A stretch of 64,000 nucleotides of DNA from Streptomyces sp. A1136 (GTDB taxonomy: Bacteria; Actinomycetota; Actinomycetes; Streptomycetales; Streptomycetaceae), in assembly GCF_004795055.1 (NCBI RefSeq), contig NZ_SSBJ01000022.1, forward strand, positions 1 through 64,000, read 5' to 3'. The translations under genes were made by a program, and so were the position numbers. How positions within the stretch are numbered: position 1 is the stretch's first letter; each line of letters begins with the position of its first letter. Below, piece after piece: positions 35,993 to 44,653 of this stretch. Below the pieces are notes generated by a model. That model searched no databases. It was not told the DNA's origin and was given only the letters and a program-made list of their open reading frames with translations.

Positions 35993-36538
35993 TCAGACGA
36001 CCGCGCCGCGGCCCGGGTCGTCCTCGTCGTCGTCATCGTGGGCCATACGCGCCACCAGCGTCGCGAAGCCGCCCAGGAAGCCGCCGATGCCGAGCGTCGT
36101 CAGCCACCACGTCATCTCCCACTGCAGCAGCACCGCCAGCAGCAGCAGTACCGGGCCGCCCACCACCGCCAGCCAGGCGAACTTCGCCGTGGTGTCCGCC
36201 GGCGGCAGCTCCGGCTCCGGGGGGACGAAGTGGTCCCCGCCGTCGCCGTCGCCGTCGTCGTCCCGCGACTCCGCCGGGGTGTGGTCGCGGGGACCCGGAC
36301 CCGGCGCCGGGGTCAGGGACACCCCCGGGGCGAAGACCACCGAGCCGCCCAGGGGCTTCTCGGGACGGGGCTCCGGCTGGACGTCCTCCTCCGGCAACAT
36401 CAGGTTCTCGATGGGGCGGAAGGGTCTGGACCCCGGCGGGTCCGGCGGTTCCTGCCCGTACCCGGCGACGATCGCCGCCCACGCCGCCTCCTCGTCCAAC
36501 GGGGGCACACCCCCGGACGACTCCTCGTGCTCAGCCAC
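35993..36538 (-). CDS. Small membrane protein of unknown function
   Basis: The 181-residue protein has an acidic and Pro-rich cytoplasmic N-terminal region (about residues 1-120, DDDGDGDGGDHFVPPEPE near its end). Two adjacent transmembrane helices follow (FAWLAVVGGPVLLLLAVLL and TTLGIGGFLGGFATLVARM), then an acidic tail HDDDDEDDPG. No family motif is recognised. The GTG start was chosen because the frame then overlaps the end of the hydrolase gene by 8 bp with GGGAGGGGG upstream. Coupled expression with the hydrolase is likely. Confidence 0.75.
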   Translation of the reverse strand: MAEHEESSGGVPPLDEEAAWAAIVAGYGQEPPDPPGSRPFRPIENLMLPEEDVQPEPRPEKPLGGSVVFAPGVSLTPAPGPGPRDHTPAESRDDDGDGDGGDHFVPPEPELPPADTTAKFAWLAVVGGPVLLLLAVLLQWEMTWWLTTLGIGGFLGGFATLVARMAHDDDDEDDPGRGAVV

Positions 36539-37442
36539 CGCTGGCCGCCCCCTCCCGCCCGACGCTCTTCGAGAGCCGCCCGACGAACGCATAACTGTCC
36601 GCGAAGATCCGCTCCGCGTCGTGGTCCAACGTCGCGACGTGGTAGCTCTGTTCCAGCAGGGTCTCCGTCACGTCCGTGGACGAGATGCGGGCCAGGATGC
36701 GCGCCGAGTCCGCGGGCGGTACGACATGGTCCTGCGGGCTGTGCAGCAGCAGCACCGGCTGGGTCACCTGCGGCAGTTCGGCGTCGACCAGCCGGAAGAA
36801 CCGGCGCACGGAGTGCGCGGCCCGCGTCGGCACCCGGTCGTACCCGACCTCCACCGACCCGGGCTTGGCGATGTCGCTCGCGATACCGGGGGCCGAGCGG
36901 ATGAAGTGCTGCGCCACGGGAAGGGCGAAGGCCAAGGGGTCGTGCACCTTGTTGGCGGGGTTGACCAGCACGAGCCCGCTGATCGCCTCGCCGTGCTTCG
37001 CCGCCAGCCGCAGGCTCAGCGCCCCGCCCATCGACAGCCCGAACACGAACACCTGCTCGCACCGTTCGAGCAGCTCCCGCAGCGCGCGGTCCACCTCGGC
37101 GTACCAGTCCTGCCAGCCCGTGAGCTGCATGTCCTGCCAGCGCGTGCCGTGCCCGGGCAGCAGCGGCAGCGACACCGTCAGGCCCCGCTCGGCCAGGTAC
37201 TCGGCCCAGGGCCGGAGCGACTGCGGGGAACCGGTGAAGCCGTGGCAGAGAAGCACACCGACCGGCCCGCCGTCGTGGCGGAACGGCTCTGCTCCAAGGA
37301 GGACGGGCACCAGGGACTCCTTCGAAAGGGCGGGGGGTACGTAGCGCTGTGTGACTTCACCGTACGCGACCGCGCCGGCACCGACCAGGGTCGTCGGGCC
37401 GCTCCTGCGGCGGCCAGGGGTTAAGGTCTGTTCGACAGACAC
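36531..37442 (-). CDS. Alpha/beta hydrolase, carboxylesterase/monoglyceride lipase-like
   Basis: A 303-residue serine hydrolase. The oxyanion segment is LLCHGFTGSPQSL near residue 65, the nucleophile elbow GLSMGGAL is near 140, the acid is in LHSPQDHVVPP near 240 and the His is in SYHVATLDHD near 268. It resembles Est30-type esterases that act on short acyl esters or monoacylglycerols. The GTG start lies only 15 bp from the divergent plsC start, so the plsC promoter must lie within this coding region. The link with PlsC suggests lipid metabolism. Confidence 0.9.
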   Translation of the reverse strand: MSVEQTLTPGRRRSGPTTLVGAGAVAYGEVTQRYVPPALSKESLVPVLLGAEPFRHDGGPVGVLLCHGFTGSPQSLRPWAEYLAERGLTVSLPLLPGHGTRWQDMQLTGWQDWYAEVDRALRELLERCEQVFVFGLSMGGALSLRLAAKHGEAISGLVLVNPANKVHDPLAFALPVAQHFIRSAPGIASDIAKPGSVEVGYDRVPTRAAHSVRRFFRLVDAELPQVTQPVLLLHSPQDHVVPPADSARILARISSTDVTETLLEQSYHVATLDHDAERIFADSYAFVGRLSKSVGREGAASGG

Positions 37443-37457
37443 AGGAAGGCTTTCGAG

Positions 37458-38171
37458 TTGATCTACGGCGCTATGAAGTTCTCCATCGGCGGTTCACTGA
37501 AGCTCGCCTTCAGGCCGTGGGTGGAGGGCCTCGAGAACATTCCCGCGGAGGGGCCGGCGATCCTCGCGAGCAACCACCTGTCCTTCTCCGACTCGTTCTT
37601 CCTGCCGGCCGTGCTGGACCGAAAGGTGACCTTCATCGCGAAGGCGGAGTACTTCACCTCCCCCGGCGTCAAGGGCAAGCTGACGGCCGCGTTCTTCAAG
37701 GGCGTCGGCCAGCTCCCGGTGGACCGCTCCGGCGCGCGCGGGGCCGGCGAGGCCGCCATCAAGAGCGGCATCGAGGTCATCGAGCGCGGGGAGCTGTTCG
37801 GTATCTACCCCGAGGGGACCCGTTCACCCGACGGCCGCCTCTACCGCGGCAAGCCCGGCGGGCTGGCCCGGGTCGCGCTCGCGACCGGCGCCCCGGTGAT
37901 CCCGGTGGCGATGATCGACACGGAGAAGATCCAGCCGCCCGGCAAGGTGGTGCCCAAGCTGATGCGCCCGGGCATCCGGATCGGCAAGCCGCTCGACTTC
38001 AGCCGCTACCACGGCATGGAGAGCGACCGCTTCATCCTCCGCTCGGTGACCGACGAGGTCATGTACGAGATCATGAAGCTTTCCGGCCAGGAGTACGTGG
38101 ACATCTACGCGACGGCCGCCAAACGGCAGATCGCCGACGCGGAGAAGGCCGCCAAGGCGGTCAAGGAGTAG
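37458..38171 (+). CDS. plsC: 1-acyl-sn-glycerol-3-phosphate acyltransferase
   Basis: A 237-residue membrane-associated enzyme that makes phosphatidic acid from lysophosphatidic acid and acyl donor. The catalytic NHxxxxD motif is ASNHLSFSDSFF near residue 38. KAEYF, GIYPEGTRSPDG near residue 115 and IPVAMIDTEKI complete the family blocks. The TTG start follows AGGAAGG with a 9-nt gap; the ATG five codons later lacks a site. The divergent hydrolase start codon overlaps this ribosome site. The MacS-like kinase gene follows 33 bp later. Confidence 0.93.
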   Translation: MIYGAMKFSIGGSLKLAFRPWVEGLENIPAEGPAILASNHLSFSDSFFLPAVLDRKVTFIAKAEYFTSPGVKGKLTAAFFKGVGQLPVDRSGARGAGEAAIKSGIEVIERGELFGIYPEGTRSPDGRLYRGKPGGLARVALATGAPVIPVAMIDTEKIQPPGKVVPKLMRPGIRIGKPLDFSRYHGMESDRFILRSVTDEVMYEIMKLSGQEYVDIYATAAKRQIADAEKAAKAVKE

Positions 38172-38204
38172 GAACGGGCGGGGCCCCGGCGCCCGCGCGC
38201 GGGG

Positions 38205-39425
38205 GTGGGGGAGATGGCGGAACGCGAGCGCGTCGTACGCATGTCGGTCGAGCAGCCGCTGTGGCGTGCCCTGACGGTCTACCGGCTCCTCACCATGGTC
38301 TACGCGGTGCTCCTGTTCGCCTCCGCCTACAGGGAGTTCGACCGCCCGGTCGTCGCCGTCGGCTATCTCGCCGTGCTCGCCGTCTGGACCGTGGCCACCT
38401 ACCGCGACGTCGCGAGCGCCGCCCGCTGCACCAAGCGGTTCCTCGGCGCCGACCTCACCGTCGCGCTCGCCGGCATCCTGCTCACCCCGATCGCCGACAC
38501 CCACCAGCGGATCGGCGCCGGCGGCCCCACCCTCCCCAGCATCTGGACGGCCGGCTCCGTGCTCGCCTTCGCCCTCAAGGGCGGTTGGCGCTGGGCCGGT
38601 TTCGCCTCCACACCCGTCGCCGTCGCCAACATCGTCATCCACGGCGGCGACCCGACCCGGGACACCCTGCACAACGTGCTGCTGGTGTGGGTCGCCTCCA
38701 TCGCCATCGGCTACGTCGTCGAGGTCGCCCGCGCCAGCGAGGCCACCCTCGCCCGCGCGCTGGAGATCGAGGCCGCGACCCGCGAGCGCGAGCGCCTCGC
38801 CCGCGACATCCACGACGGGGTCCTCCAGGTGCTCGCCATGGTCCAGCGGCGCGGTTGCGAACTGGGCGGCGAGGCGGCCGAACTCGGCAGGATGGCCGGG
38901 GAACAGGAGGTGGCGCTGCGCACCCTGGTCTCCAGTGGGCTGGTGCCCGCGTCCCGGGTCTCCCGGGACCACTCGCTGGGCGCCTTCGTGGACGCCTACG
39001 AGGCCGAGGAGTCCGGCGACGAGGAGGGGGAGTTGGACCTGCGGACGCTGCTCGCCCCGCACGCCGGCTCCCGGGTGAGCTTCGCCGAGCCGGGCGGCCC
39101 GGTGCCGTTGCCGGTGCCCGCCGCCCGGGAGTTGGCGGCGGCGGTCGGCGCGGCCCTCGACAACGTGCGCAAGCACGCCGGGGAGGGCGCCCGGGCCTGG
39201 ATCCTGGTCGAGGACTGGGGGGACGAGGTGATCGTCACCGTCCGGGACGACGGCCCCGGCATCCCGGCCGGCCGGCTCGACCAGGCGGAGGGCGAGGGCC
39301 GGATGGGCGTGGCGTTGTCGATCCGGGGCCGGCTGCGGGATCTCGGCGGCACCGCCGAGCTGGTGTCCGTCCCCGGACAGGGAACCGAAGTGGAATTGAA
39401 AGTACCGAGGGGGAGAACCCGATGA
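38205..39425 (+). CDS. macS: Sensor histidine kinase, MacS-like
   Basis: The 406-residue kinase has an N-terminal membrane domain with about five hydrophobic helices (residues about 25-165). The HisKA_3 dimerisation helix has the phospho-acceptor His in ERLARDIHDGVLQVLAMVQ near residue 200. An HATPase domain follows with ALDNVRKHAG (N box) and VRDDGPGIPAGR (G1), so it is complete. It forms an ATGA overlap with the LuxR-type regulator. The pair matches S. coelicolor MacS/MacR (SCO2121/SCO2120 as I remember), which affects development and actinorhodin. Start uncertain: GTG 38205, ATG 38214 and ATG 38241 are possible. Confidence 0.88.
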   Translation: MGEMAERERVVRMSVEQPLWRALTVYRLLTMVYAVLLFASAYREFDRPVVAVGYLAVLAVWTVATYRDVASAARCTKRFLGADLTVALAGILLTPIADTHQRIGAGGPTLPSIWTAGSVLAFALKGGWRWAGFASTPVAVANIVIHGGDPTRDTLHNVLLVWVASIAIGYVVEVARASEATLARALEIEAATRERERLARDIHDGVLQVLAMVQRRGCELGGEAAELGRMAGEQEVALRTLVSSGLVPASRVSRDHSLGAFVDAYEAEESGDEEGELDLRTLLAPHAGSRVSFAEPGGPVPLPVPAARELAAAVGAALDNVRKHAGEGARAWILVEDWGDEVIVTVRDDGPGIPAGRLDQAEGEGRMGVALSIRGRLRDLGGTAELVSVPGQGTEVELKVPRGRTR

Positions 39426-40156
39426 CGCGATCCGACGAGCCCAACGAGCCGGGCAAGCCCGATGAGCACCACGATCCCGCCGGCCCCGGTGCGCTCGGGG
39501 CGATCAGGGTGATGGTGGTCGACGACCACCCCATGTGGCGCGACGCGGTCGCCCGCGACCTGGCCGCCGCCGGCTTCGACGTCGTCGCCACCGCCGGGGA
39601 CGGCCCCGAGGCGGTCCGTCGGGCCGTCCCGGCCGCCCCGCACGTCCTGGTCCTCGACCTCAACCTGCCGGGCATGCCGGGGGTTCAGGTGTGCAAGGAG
39701 CTGGTCGGCGCCGATCCGGCGCTGCGCGTCCTGGTCCTGTCCGCCAGCGGTGAGCACGCCGACGTGCTGGAGGCCGTGAAGTCCGGTGCGACGGGCTACC
39801 TGTTGAAGTCCGCCGGAGCCCAAGAGCTGATCGACGCGGTGCGCCGCACCGCGGCCGGGGACCCGGTCTTCACCCCGGGGCTGGCGGGCCTGGTCCTCGG
39901 CGAGTACCGGCGCCTGGCCACCGACCCGGCACCGGTCGCGGCCGACGAGCCCAAGGCCCCGCGGCTCACCGATCGCGAGACCGAGGTGCTGCGGCTGGTC
40001 GCCAAGGGGCTGTCCTACAAGCAGATCGCGGAGCGGCTGGTCATCTCGCACCGCACGGTCCAGAACCACGTGCAGAACACCCTGGGCAAGCTCCAGTTGC
40101 ACAACCGGGTGGAGCTCGTCCGCTACGCCATAGAACGCGGCCTCGACGACGCGTGA
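39422..40156 (+). CDS. macR: NarL/LuxR response regulator, MacR-like
   Basis: The 244-residue regulator has a receiver domain with acidic pair VVDDHPMWRDA, phospho-acceptor Asp in VLVLDLNLPGMPG near residue 80, and Lys in YLLKSAGAQEL. A LuxR helix-turn-helix follows at about residues 180-240 (LTDRETEVLRLVAKGLSYKQ, then LVISHRTVQNHVQN). The start overlaps the kinase stop by ATGA. A long N-terminal acidic tail of about 28 residues precedes the receiver. Its target sites are described elsewhere as a TGAGTAC palindrome. Confidence 0.92.
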   Translation: MTRSDEPNEPGKPDEHHDPAGPGALGAIRVMVVDDHPMWRDAVARDLAAAGFDVVATAGDGPEAVRRAVPAAPHVLVLDLNLPGMPGVQVCKELVGADPALRVLVLSASGEHADVLEAVKSGATGYLLKSAGAQELIDAVRRTAAGDPVFTPGLAGLVLGEYRRLATDPAPVAADEPKAPRLTDRETEVLRLVAKGLSYKQIAERLVISHRTVQNHVQNTLGKLQLHNRVELVRYAIERGLDDA

Positions 40157-40337
40157 CCGCGATCGGTCCCCGTACGTCGTACGCATGTCCTCGTACGAGT
40201 GAACGGGCGTACGCAATGCCCCTTGATTCAGCCGGAATTGACCCCTCCGGGTCCCTTGCTGTGACCTGAGTCACCACTAGCGTGACCGTCATGCGGGCCC
40301 CGCGCCACCGCCGGGCCCTGTGGCGAAGGGAAATTCC

Positions 40338-41366
40338 ATGAAGGTCGGAGTGCTGACGGGCGGCGGCGACTGCCCTGGCCTCAACGCGGTCATCCGGGGT
40401 GTCGTGCGCAAGGGCGTGCAGGAGTACGGTTACCGGTTCGTCGGCTTCAAGGACGGCTGGCGGGGGCCGGTCGAGGGGGACACCGTCCCGCTCGACATCG
40501 CCGCGGTACGGGGCATCCTGCCGCGCGGCGGCACCATCCTCGGCTCCTCGCGCACCAACCCGTTCAAGCAGGAGCACGGGGTCCGGCGGATCAAGGAGAA
40601 CCTCGCCAAGTACGAGGTCGAGGCGCTCGTCGCGATCGGCGGCGAGGACACGCTGGGCGTGGCCGCGCGACTGTTCGAGGAGTACGGCGTTCCGTGCGTC
40701 GGCGTCCCGAAGACCATCGACAACGACCTGTCGGCCACCGACTACACCTTCGGCTTCGACACCGCCGTCGGCATCGCCACCGAGGCCATCGACCGGCTCC
40801 ACACCACGGCCGAGTCCCACATGCGGGTGCTGGTCGTCGAGGTCATGGGGCGTCACGCCGGCTGGATCGCCCTGCACTCGGGCCTGGCGGGCGGGGCCAA
40901 CGTCATCCTCATCCCCGAGCAGCGCTTCGACATGGACAAGGTGTGCGCCTGGGTGACCTCCCGCTTCACGTCGAGCTACGCGCCGATCGTCGTCGTCGCC
41001 GAAGGCGCCATGCCCAAGGACGGCGACATGGTCCTCAAGGACGCCACCAAGGACTCCTTCGGCCACGTCCGGCTGTCGGGCGTCGGCGAGTGGCTGGCCA
41101 AGGAGATCGAGGCGCGGACCGGCAAGGAGGCCCGTACGACGGTGCTCGGGCACGTCCAGCGGGGCGGCACGCCCAGCGCCTTCGACCGCTGGCTGGCCAC
41201 CCGGTTCGGGCTGCACGCCATCGACGCGGTGCGGGACGGCGACTTCGGCAAGATGGTCGCGCTCAAGGGGACCGACATCGTCCGGGTCCCGATCATCGAG
41301 GCCACCTCCAAGCTCAAGACGGTGGACCCGGCGCTGTACGCGGAGGCCGAAGTGTTCTTCGGCTGA
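40338..41366 (+). CDS. pfkA: 6-phosphofructokinase, group III PfkA
   Basis: The 342-residue enzyme phosphorylates fructose 6-phosphate in glycolysis. GVLTGGGDCPGLNAVIRG is the nucleotide loop, the catalytic PKTIDNDLSATD is near residue 125, and EVMGRHAGWIALHSG is near residue 165. The specificity motif reads IGGEDTLG, with Glu-Asp in place of the Asp-Gly (GGDGS) of E. coli PfkA. By the classic rule, Asp there signals PPi use, yet Streptomyces enzymes of this subtype have been reported as ATP-dependent. GAAGGGA precedes the ATG. It resembles S. coelicolor PfkA2. Confidence 0.93.
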   Translation: MKVGVLTGGGDCPGLNAVIRGVVRKGVQEYGYRFVGFKDGWRGPVEGDTVPLDIAAVRGILPRGGTILGSSRTNPFKQEHGVRRIKENLAKYEVEALVAIGGEDTLGVAARLFEEYGVPCVGVPKTIDNDLSATDYTFGFDTAVGIATEAIDRLHTTAESHMRVLVVEVMGRHAGWIALHSGLAGGANVILIPEQRFDMDKVCAWVTSRFTSSYAPIVVVAEGAMPKDGDMVLKDATKDSFGHVRLSGVGEWLAKEIEARTGKEARTTVLGHVQRGGTPSAFDRWLATRFGLHAIDAVRDGDFGKMVALKGTDIVRVPIIEATSKLKTVDPALYAEAEVFFG

Positions 41367-41381
41367 GCCGCGGGGCACCCG

Positions 41382-41426
41382 CGGATCATGGGTCGTATCG
41401 TGGCGAACGACCCATGATCCGTCTTT
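41382..41426 (+). terminator. Perfect 15-bp stem terminator after pfkA
   Basis: CGGATCATGGGTCGT (41382-41396) and ACGACCCATGATCCG (41407-41421) are perfect complements with a 10-nt loop, followed by TCTTTTCC. It separates pfkA from the dehydrogenase gene by a strong stop. Confidence 0.92.
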
Positions 41427-41448
41427 TCCGGGCGCGGCGGGAGCGAAC

Positions 41449-42444
41449 GTGGAGATCCTGGCATTCGGGGTGCCGGCCGACGAGAGGCCGCTGATGGAGA
41501 AGGCGTTCGCCGGCCATCACGACGTGCGCTGTCTGGACGTCTTCCTGACCGAGGACACCGCCCCCATCGCCGGCGGCTACGAGATCGTCTCCACCAGCGT
41601 CAACGCCGACCTCGGCGGACGGGTCCTACGGGCCCTGGCCGCCAGCGGGACCAGGATGATCGCCCAGCGCTCCACCGGCTTCGACAACATCGACCTGGAG
41701 GCCGCCCGGGAGCTCGGTCTCACGGTCAGCCGGGTGTCCTCCTACTCGCCCTACTCGGTGGCCGAGTTCGCCTGGGCCCTCGCCATGGCCGTGAACCGGC
41801 GGATCGTGCGCGCGTCGAACCGGACACGGGACTTCGACTTCCGACTGGACGGGCTGATGGGCCGCGACATGCGGGGCCGCACCGTCGGCGTGCTCGGCAC
41901 CGGCAGGATCGGCGAGGCCTTCACCCGGATCGCGCACGGCTTCGGGATGAACCTGCTGGGCTGGGACGTGGCGCCCAACCCCGCCTGCGTGGAGCTGGGC
42001 ATGCGCTATGTCGACAAGGACGAACTGTTCGTCGCCTCCGACCTGATCAGCCTGCACCTGCCACTCGTCGACGCCACGCACCACATCGTCGACGGCGCGG
42101 CCCTGCGACTGATGAAGGACGACGCGATCCTGGTCAATTCGAGCCGGGGCGGCCTGGTGGACACCGAGGCGCTGGTCGACGAACTGCGCGACGGGCGCTT
42201 CGCGGGGGTGGGACTCGACGTCTACGAGGCGGAGGCCGGCGTGTTCTTCCCGGACAAGTCCCTGGAGGCCCTGGAGGACGACACGCTTGCCCGCCTGATC
42301 ACCTTCCCGCACGTGGTGGTCACCTCCCACCAGGCGTACTACACGCACGACGCGGTCGGGCAGATCATCGGCGCGACGGTCGCCAACGTGGCCGACTACC
42401 TCGCCGGCCGCCGCTCCGGGAACACCCTGTCGCCCGCCGGGTAG
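41449..42444 (+). CDS. D-2-hydroxyacid dehydrogenase, D-lactate dehydrogenase-like
   Basis: A 331-residue NAD-dependent dehydrogenase that interconverts 2-keto acids and D-2-hydroxy acids. The substrate-domain RSTGFDNIDLEAA includes the conserved Asn-Ile-Asp. The Rossmann motif is VGVLGTGRIGEAF near residue 148, the Arg is in VNSSRGGLVDTEAL near residue 228, the Glu in GLDVYEAEAG and the His in VTSHQAYYTHDA near 292. The catalytic triad is complete. The GTG start follows GGGAG. It lies behind the pfkA terminator, so it has its own promoter. Confidence 0.92.
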   Translation: MEILAFGVPADERPLMEKAFAGHHDVRCLDVFLTEDTAPIAGGYEIVSTSVNADLGGRVLRALAASGTRMIAQRSTGFDNIDLEAARELGLTVSRVSSYSPYSVAEFAWALAMAVNRRIVRASNRTRDFDFRLDGLMGRDMRGRTVGVLGTGRIGEAFTRIAHGFGMNLLGWDVAPNPACVELGMRYVDKDELFVASDLISLHLPLVDATHHIVDGAALRLMKDDAILVNSSRGGLVDTEALVDELRDGRFAGVGLDVYEAEAGVFFPDKSLEALEDDTLARLITFPHVVVTSHQAYYTHDAVGQIIGATVANVADYLAGRRSGNTLSPAG

Positions 42445-42479
42445 GGGACCGCGCCCTCCCGGGCCCCCGCCCCGACGGC

Positions 42480-44363
42480 CTACGCCGGGGCGCCCGCGCG
42501 GACGGACGCCAGCAGGTCGCCCAGCAGCCGCGCGCCGCGCAGCGTCAGGACCGACTCCGGGTGGAACTGGACCCCCGCGAAGCCCGCCGCCGAGCGCAGG
42601 GCGTGCACCTCACCGCTCGCCGGGTCCCGGGCGACCTCGACCCCGCGCGCCGCCAGCCGTTCGGCGTCCCGCGCCGAGCAGTGCGCCGTGTACGTGTTGT
42701 AGAACCCGACCACCTCCCGCGCCCCGAACAGATCGATCCGCGTCTGCGCACCCTGCGCCGGCTCCGCCTTGCGCACCAGCGGCAGCCCGAGCTCGGCGGC
42801 GAGCAGCTCGTGGCCCAGGCAGACCCCGAGCAGGCCGCCCCGGTGCCCGGCCAGCAGGTCCGCCGCCAGCGCCCGCAGCATCCGCATCCTCGGGTCGGCC
42901 GCGTCCGCCGGGTTCCCCGGCCCCGGGCCCAGCACGACCGGGCCCTCCCAGGCCAGGGCGGCCGCCCGCAGGCCCGGATCGTCGAAGCGGCGCACGCTCA
43001 CCTCCAGCCCGGTCACCCTCAGGACGTGGGCGAGCATGGCGGTGAAGGTGTCCTCCCCGTCCACCACCAGCGCGTGGCCCGAGGCACCCGCCGGCCGGTC
43101 CTGCATCCGCAGCCAGAACGGCGCCAGGTCGTGCCGCCGGGCGGCGAGGGCCGCCTGGACCCGCGGGTCGGAGCCCAGGCCCGCCACGGCGGCCACCCGA
43201 CGGGGAGCGGCCGGGCGGACGCCCAGCGCGGCCAGCACACCGGCCGCCTTGGCGTGGGTCTCGGCCACCTCGGCCGCCGGGTCGGAGTGCCGCACCAACG
43301 TCGCGCCGACCGGCACGCGCAGGGTCCCGTCCGGCGCGATGTCGGCGGTGCGGATCAGGATGGGGGAGTCCAGCGTCTGCGCGCCGGTCCCGTCCCGGCC
43401 CAGCAGCGCGAGGGCTCCCGCGTAGTAGCCGCGGCCGCCGCTCTCGTACCGCTCGATCACCCGGCAGGCGTTCTGCACGGGCGAGCCGGTCACGGTCGCC
43501 GCGAACATCGTCTCCCGCAGCACCTCCCGCACGTCCAGCGAGGACCGCCCGCGCAACTCGTACTCGGTGTGCGCGAGGTGGGCCATCTCCTTGAGCCGGG
43601 GCCCGACGACCACACCGCCCATGTCGCCGACCGTGCACATCATCTTCAGTTCCTCGTCGACCACCATCGACAGCTCCTCGGTCTCCTTGCGGTCGCCGAG
43701 GAAGGCGAGGAGGGACTCGGCCGTGGGCCCCTCGGCCGGGTACCGGTACGTCCCGCTGATCGGGTTCATCACGACCGTTCCGCCGGACATCCGGACGTGC
43801 ACCTCCGGGCTCGCGCCGACCAGGGTGCGCTCCCCGGTGTGGACCACGTACGTCCAGTACGCGCCCCGCTCGCCCAGCAGCAGCCTGCGGAACAGGGCCA
43901 GGGCGTCGGCGCGCCCGAAGCCGTCGATCCGGCCCTCGAAGGTGCGCCGGATGACGAAGTTCGCGCCCTCACCGCGCCCGATCTCGTCCCGGATCACGCG
44001 CTCCACGGTGGCGGCGTACTCCTCGTCGGGGACGTCGAAGCCGCCGCCCTCGACGCGCACCGCGTGGTCGGGCAGCGCGGCCAGCGCCTCGGCCAGCGGG
44101 ATCTCGTGGGCCTCCTCGGCGACCAGCACGCTCAGCGGGGTCCCGTCGTCGCGCACGTCGAACCCGCGCTCGCGGATCTGCCGGAAGGGCACCAGGGCGA
44201 GGGTCGGCAGGTCCCGTACGGGGAGATCCGCGAGGCGACGGGCCTCGTGGATCGGGCCGAGCAGCACCTCGACGGTGTCGTGGTCCCGGCCGGGGGTCCG
44301 GCGGCGCAGCAGGGCGAACGGCGGGCAGGACTCGTCCAGCAGGCGGCTGAGGTCCGTGGTCAT
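42480..44363 (-). CDS. trpEG: Fused anthranilate synthase, TrpE-TrpG
   Basis: A 627-residue fusion that makes anthranilate from chorismate and glutamine. Residues about 1-410 are the chorismate-using TrpE part, with NPISGTYRYPAEG, ELSMVVDEELKMMC and TVTGSPVQNACRVIERYE. Residues about 430-627 are the glutamine amidotransferase part, with Cys in LLGVCLGHELLAAELG and His-Glu in VQFHPESVL. The ATG at TTDLSRLL follows GGAAGGA by about 10 nt; an in-frame extension upstream would run through the attenuator. Expression is controlled by the Trp leader and attenuator just upstream, as described for trpEG in S. venezuelae. Confidence 0.94.
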   Translation of the reverse strand: MTTDLSRLLDESCPPFALLRRRTPGRDHDTVEVLLGPIHEARRLADLPVRDLPTLALVPFRQIRERGFDVRDDGTPLSVLVAEEAHEIPLAEALAALPDHAVRVEGGGFDVPDEEYAATVERVIRDEIGRGEGANFVIRRTFEGRIDGFGRADALALFRRLLLGERGAYWTYVVHTGERTLVGASPEVHVRMSGGTVVMNPISGTYRYPAEGPTAESLLAFLGDRKETEELSMVVDEELKMMCTVGDMGGVVVGPRLKEMAHLAHTEYELRGRSSLDVREVLRETMFAATVTGSPVQNACRVIERYESGGRGYYAGALALLGRDGTGAQTLDSPILIRTADIAPDGTLRVPVGATLVRHSDPAAEVAETHAKAAGVLAALGVRPAAPRRVAAVAGLGSDPRVQAALAARRHDLAPFWLRMQDRPAGASGHALVVDGEDTFTAMLAHVLRVTGLEVSVRRFDDPGLRAAALAWEGPVVLGPGPGNPADAADPRMRMLRALAADLLAGHRGGLLGVCLGHELLAAELGLPLVRKAEPAQGAQTRIDLFGAREVVGFYNTYTAHCSARDAERLAARGVEVARDPASGEVHALRSAAGFAGVQFHPESVLTLRGARLLGDLLASVRAGAPA

Positions 44364-44412
44364 GGGGTGGGCGTCCTTCCGGAGGGAGGGGCGGCCCGCG
44401 TCGGAAAACACG

Positions 44413-44438
44413 GAAGGCCGCCCCTCGGGGCGGCCTTC
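44413..44438 (-). terminator. trp attenuator terminator hairpin
   Basis: GAAGGCCGCCCC and GGGGCGGCCTTC form a perfect 12-bp stem with a 2-nt loop. On the minus strand it is followed by CGTGTTTTCCGA. It lies between the Trp-codon leader peptide and trpEG, so it can stop transcription when tryptophan is plentiful. Confidence 0.92.
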
Positions 44439-44455
44439 GTGTCGCTCGTGTCGTC

Positions 44456-44524
44456 TTACGTACGCGAGAGGAGTGGGCCGCCGGGAGCGGGCCACCACCA
44501 GTTCTGGTTCGAGTGCGCGTACAT
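44456..44524 (-). CDS. trpL: trp leader peptide with three adjacent Trp codons
   Basis: The ORF encodes 22 residues. It begins MYAHSNQN, then WWW, then PAPGGPLLSRT and stop. Three consecutive TGG codons at 44492-44500 are the tryptophan sensor: stalled ribosomes would favour the antiterminator and free ribosomes the terminator 18 bp further on. There is no ribosome binding site. TAGGGT at 44537-44532 ends 7 nt before the ATG, so translation is probably from a leaderless mRNA. The arrangement agrees with the known trp attenuator of S. venezuelae. Confidence 0.92.
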   Translation of the reverse strand: MYAHSNQNWWWPAPGGPLLSRT

Positions 44525-44531
44525 GCCGCCG

Positions 44532-44560
44532 ACCCTAGCCCACGCCCTGCCGGAGGCGAA
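44532..44560 (-). promoter_or_regulatory. trpL-trpEG promoter
   Basis: On the minus strand TTCGCC, a 17-bp spacer and TAGGGT are found, placing the transcription start at or within a base of the trpL ATG. CCGGAGGC-GAA-GCCTCCGG (44550-44568) is an 8-bp hairpin overlapping the -35. Confidence 0.55.
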
Positions 44561-44653
44561 GCCTCCGGACCGCGTCCCCCATATCCGGAGACACCCGTCT
44601 CAGCAAGTGGGCATCGGGCTGGACGTCCCGTGTGACGACGTAATGTGTACGAG

